Assembly (NCBI GenBank): GCA_003445035.1
Contig: DLVV01000288.1
Coordinates: forward strand, 1-5,822
From: Planctomycetaceae bacterium
GTDB taxonomy: Bacteria; Planctomycetota; Planctomycetia; Planctomycetales; Planctomycetaceae
DNA: 5,822 nt
Reading direction: 5' to 3'
Below are positions 4,653-5,822 of the stretch, piece by piece. The position numbers and the translations under genes were made by a program. The notes beneath the pieces are model-generated. The model had not been told where the DNA came from and did no database searches. It saw nothing but the letters and a program-made list of their open reading frames with translations. The first letter of the stretch is position 1. Every line of letters starts with the position of its first letter.

Positions 4653-5822
4653 ATGGCATCCCCTCCCCTGCCGGATTCGCCGCTCGACGCGGTTTACTGC
4701 GTCGGCTGCAATCTCAAGCTCACGCTCGCTTCGCTATGTCCTCGCTGCGGCGGCACGGTGATGTTCGGATCGTCTTCGGACGCCGTGGACCTGGAAGACG
4801 ACATCCCGGACGAAACAGAGGCCCTGGTCGGAACCGTACTCGATCGCTACCACATCGAGTTGTTGCTGGGCACAGGCGGCATGGGCCGGGTTTTCCTGGC
4901 CCGCCACCGCGACTTGCTGAGACGGTGTGCGTTGAAGATTCTCAGGCCCAACCTCACCCGTCGTGACTCCGACTATATCGGCCGGTTCGTGGCCGAAGGG
5001 CGAGCGGCAGCGGCACTGGTGCACCCCAACGTGGTCACCACGCACGCCGTTGGCAACGCGGACGGATTCCACTTTCTCGAGATGGAATTCGTTGCCGGCC
5101 GCAGCCTTCAGCATCACGTGGCCAACGGCCCTCCGCCGTCGGTCTCCGAGGCCACCGAGCTGATCCTGGAGATCACCCGTGGGCTGGCCGCTGCACACCG
5201 TGCCGGAATCGTCCATCGCGATCTCAAACCCGACAACGTGATGCTGACCGAGCGTGGTGTCCCCAAGATCAGTGATTTTGGCCTCGCCAAGCTGATCCGC
5301 GACCAGGACGAGGCCCGGCTGTGTGGCACGCCGCACTACATGGCCCCCGAGCTCTTTCTCGGGCAGGGCGCCCACACCGGATCAGACGTCTACGCCCTGG
5401 GCGTCTGCTACTACCAGGTGCTCTGTGGCCGGCTTCCGTTCACCGGAACCGATCTCCGCAACCTGCATCATGAAATTGTGACCTCCGATCCGGCACCTGT
5501 CGCACACCCCTCGGAACGCGTGCCGCTGGAGGTCGTCTCTATCGTCCAGCACCTGCTGCACAAGTCACCCGAACATCGACCCGCGGACGCCGATGCCGTC
5601 ATCCCGTTGCTGGAAACGGTGCTCGGAGCGATCCGCAACGTTGGCACGTTACTCGATGAAGCGATGACCGATGACAGTTCGCTCGCCGTCGAAGCCGTCG
5701 AAGACGACTCCCGATGGGTCCTCCAGGCGTCTCAGCCCAATGGACGCCGCCAACGGGTGTTTGTCGAGTTGTCCGATCCGGATTCCCTGGTGTTGATCTA
5801 CAGCACCTGTTGTGAAGCCGTG
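4653..5822 (+). CDS. Ser/Thr protein kinase with N-terminal zinc ribbon (3' end outside window)
   Basis: 390 codons are visible, with no stop before the window edge. A zinc ribbon, C16-x2-C19-x9-C29-x2-C32, comes first, then an acidic linker (43-57), then a Hanks-type kinase domain (about 66-325). All catalytic landmarks are present: glycine loop GTGGMGRV (73-80), lysine K95 in ALKIL, helix-C glutamate E115, catalytic loop HRDLKPDN (188-195, base D190), DFG (208-210), APE (231-233), D245 in SDVYALG, and R309 in HRP. It should be an active kinase. Helix-C is followed by VHPNVV, as in PknB-like enzymes. From about 330 the chain leaves the kinase fold; residues 365-390 begin a strand-rich segment (RQRVFVEL, LVLIYS) that I cannot assign. 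No transmembrane helix is visible so far. The ATG at 4653 has GAAGG six bases upstream; an in-frame GTG at 4629 coincides with the predicted transcription start, so it is less likely. Transcribed divergently from the protease gene; targets unknown. Confidence 0.93.
   Translation, partial: MASPPLPDSPLDAVYCVGCNLKLTLASLCPRCGGTVMFGSSSDAVDLEDDIPDETEALVGTVLDRYHIELLLGTGGMGRVFLARHRDLLRRCALKILRPNLTRRDSDYIGRFVAEGRAAAALVHPNVVTTHAVGNADGFHFLEMEFVAGRSLQHHVANGPPPSVSEATELILEITRGLAAAHRAGIVHRDLKPDNVMLTERGVPKISDFGLAKLIRDQDEARLCGTPHYMAPELFLGQGAHTGSDVYALGVCYYQVLCGRLPFTGTDLRNLHHEIVTSDPAPVAHPSERVPLEVVSIVQHLLHKSPEHRPADADAVIPLLETVLGAIRNVGTLLDEAMTDDSSLAVEAVEDDSRWVLQASQPNGRRQRVFVELSDPDSLVLIYSTCCEAV

Noticed and set aside
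1..5822. CRISPR array, insertion sequence, tRNA/rRNA, riboswitch or prophage signal
   Set aside because: No regular repeat-spacer pattern, transposase, terminal inverted repeats or structured RNA gene was seen; nearly all of the window is coding for ordinary genes.

Overview
The window is a GC-rich stretch (about 60-63 % by eye) of an ordinary bacterial chromosome. It holds six protein genes and no RNA gene, mobile element or CRISPR array. The best guess for the host is a planctomycete or close relative. The reasons are an N-terminal zinc-ribbon Ser/Thr protein kinase, an atypical creatininase-family protein, the small housekeeping cluster and the loose use of Shine-Dalgarno sites. This assignment is inference, because no marker gene is present.

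Layout: (1) Positions 1-559, minus strand: the N-terminal 186 residues of a creatininase-family metal amidohydrolase, running off the left edge. (2) 560-737: a divergent intergenic region with a strong ribosome binding site, a hairpin and a repeated 9-mer. (3) 738-1253, plus strand: a GtrA-family small membrane protein. (4) 1141-4526, minus strand: a tight three-gene cluster transcribed right to left, namely a CPBP (CAAX/Abi) intramembrane protease homologue, rimO (ribosomal protein S12 methylthiotransferase) and pgsA (phosphatidylglycerophosphate synthase). The last gene, pgsA, converges on and overlaps the GtrA gene by 113 bp. (5) 4527-4652: a 126-bp divergent control region with a -10-like element that reads in both directions. 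(6) 4653-5822, plus strand: a Ser/Thr protein kinase running off the right edge.

Functionally, rimO and pgsA are core genes (ribosome modification and acidic phospholipid synthesis), with the membrane protease translated just before rimO and probably coupled to it. GtrA-type proteins act in membrane translocation of polyprenyl-linked sugars, so several genes here concern the membrane, but nothing shows that they form one pathway.

I found no convincing new defence, mobile or biosynthetic system. The points most worth checking are the roughly 90-residue N-terminal extension of the creatininase homologue, the reciprocal convergent overlap of the GtrA gene and pgsA, the symmetric -10 element between the kinase and protease genes, and the unidentified C-terminal part of the kinase.
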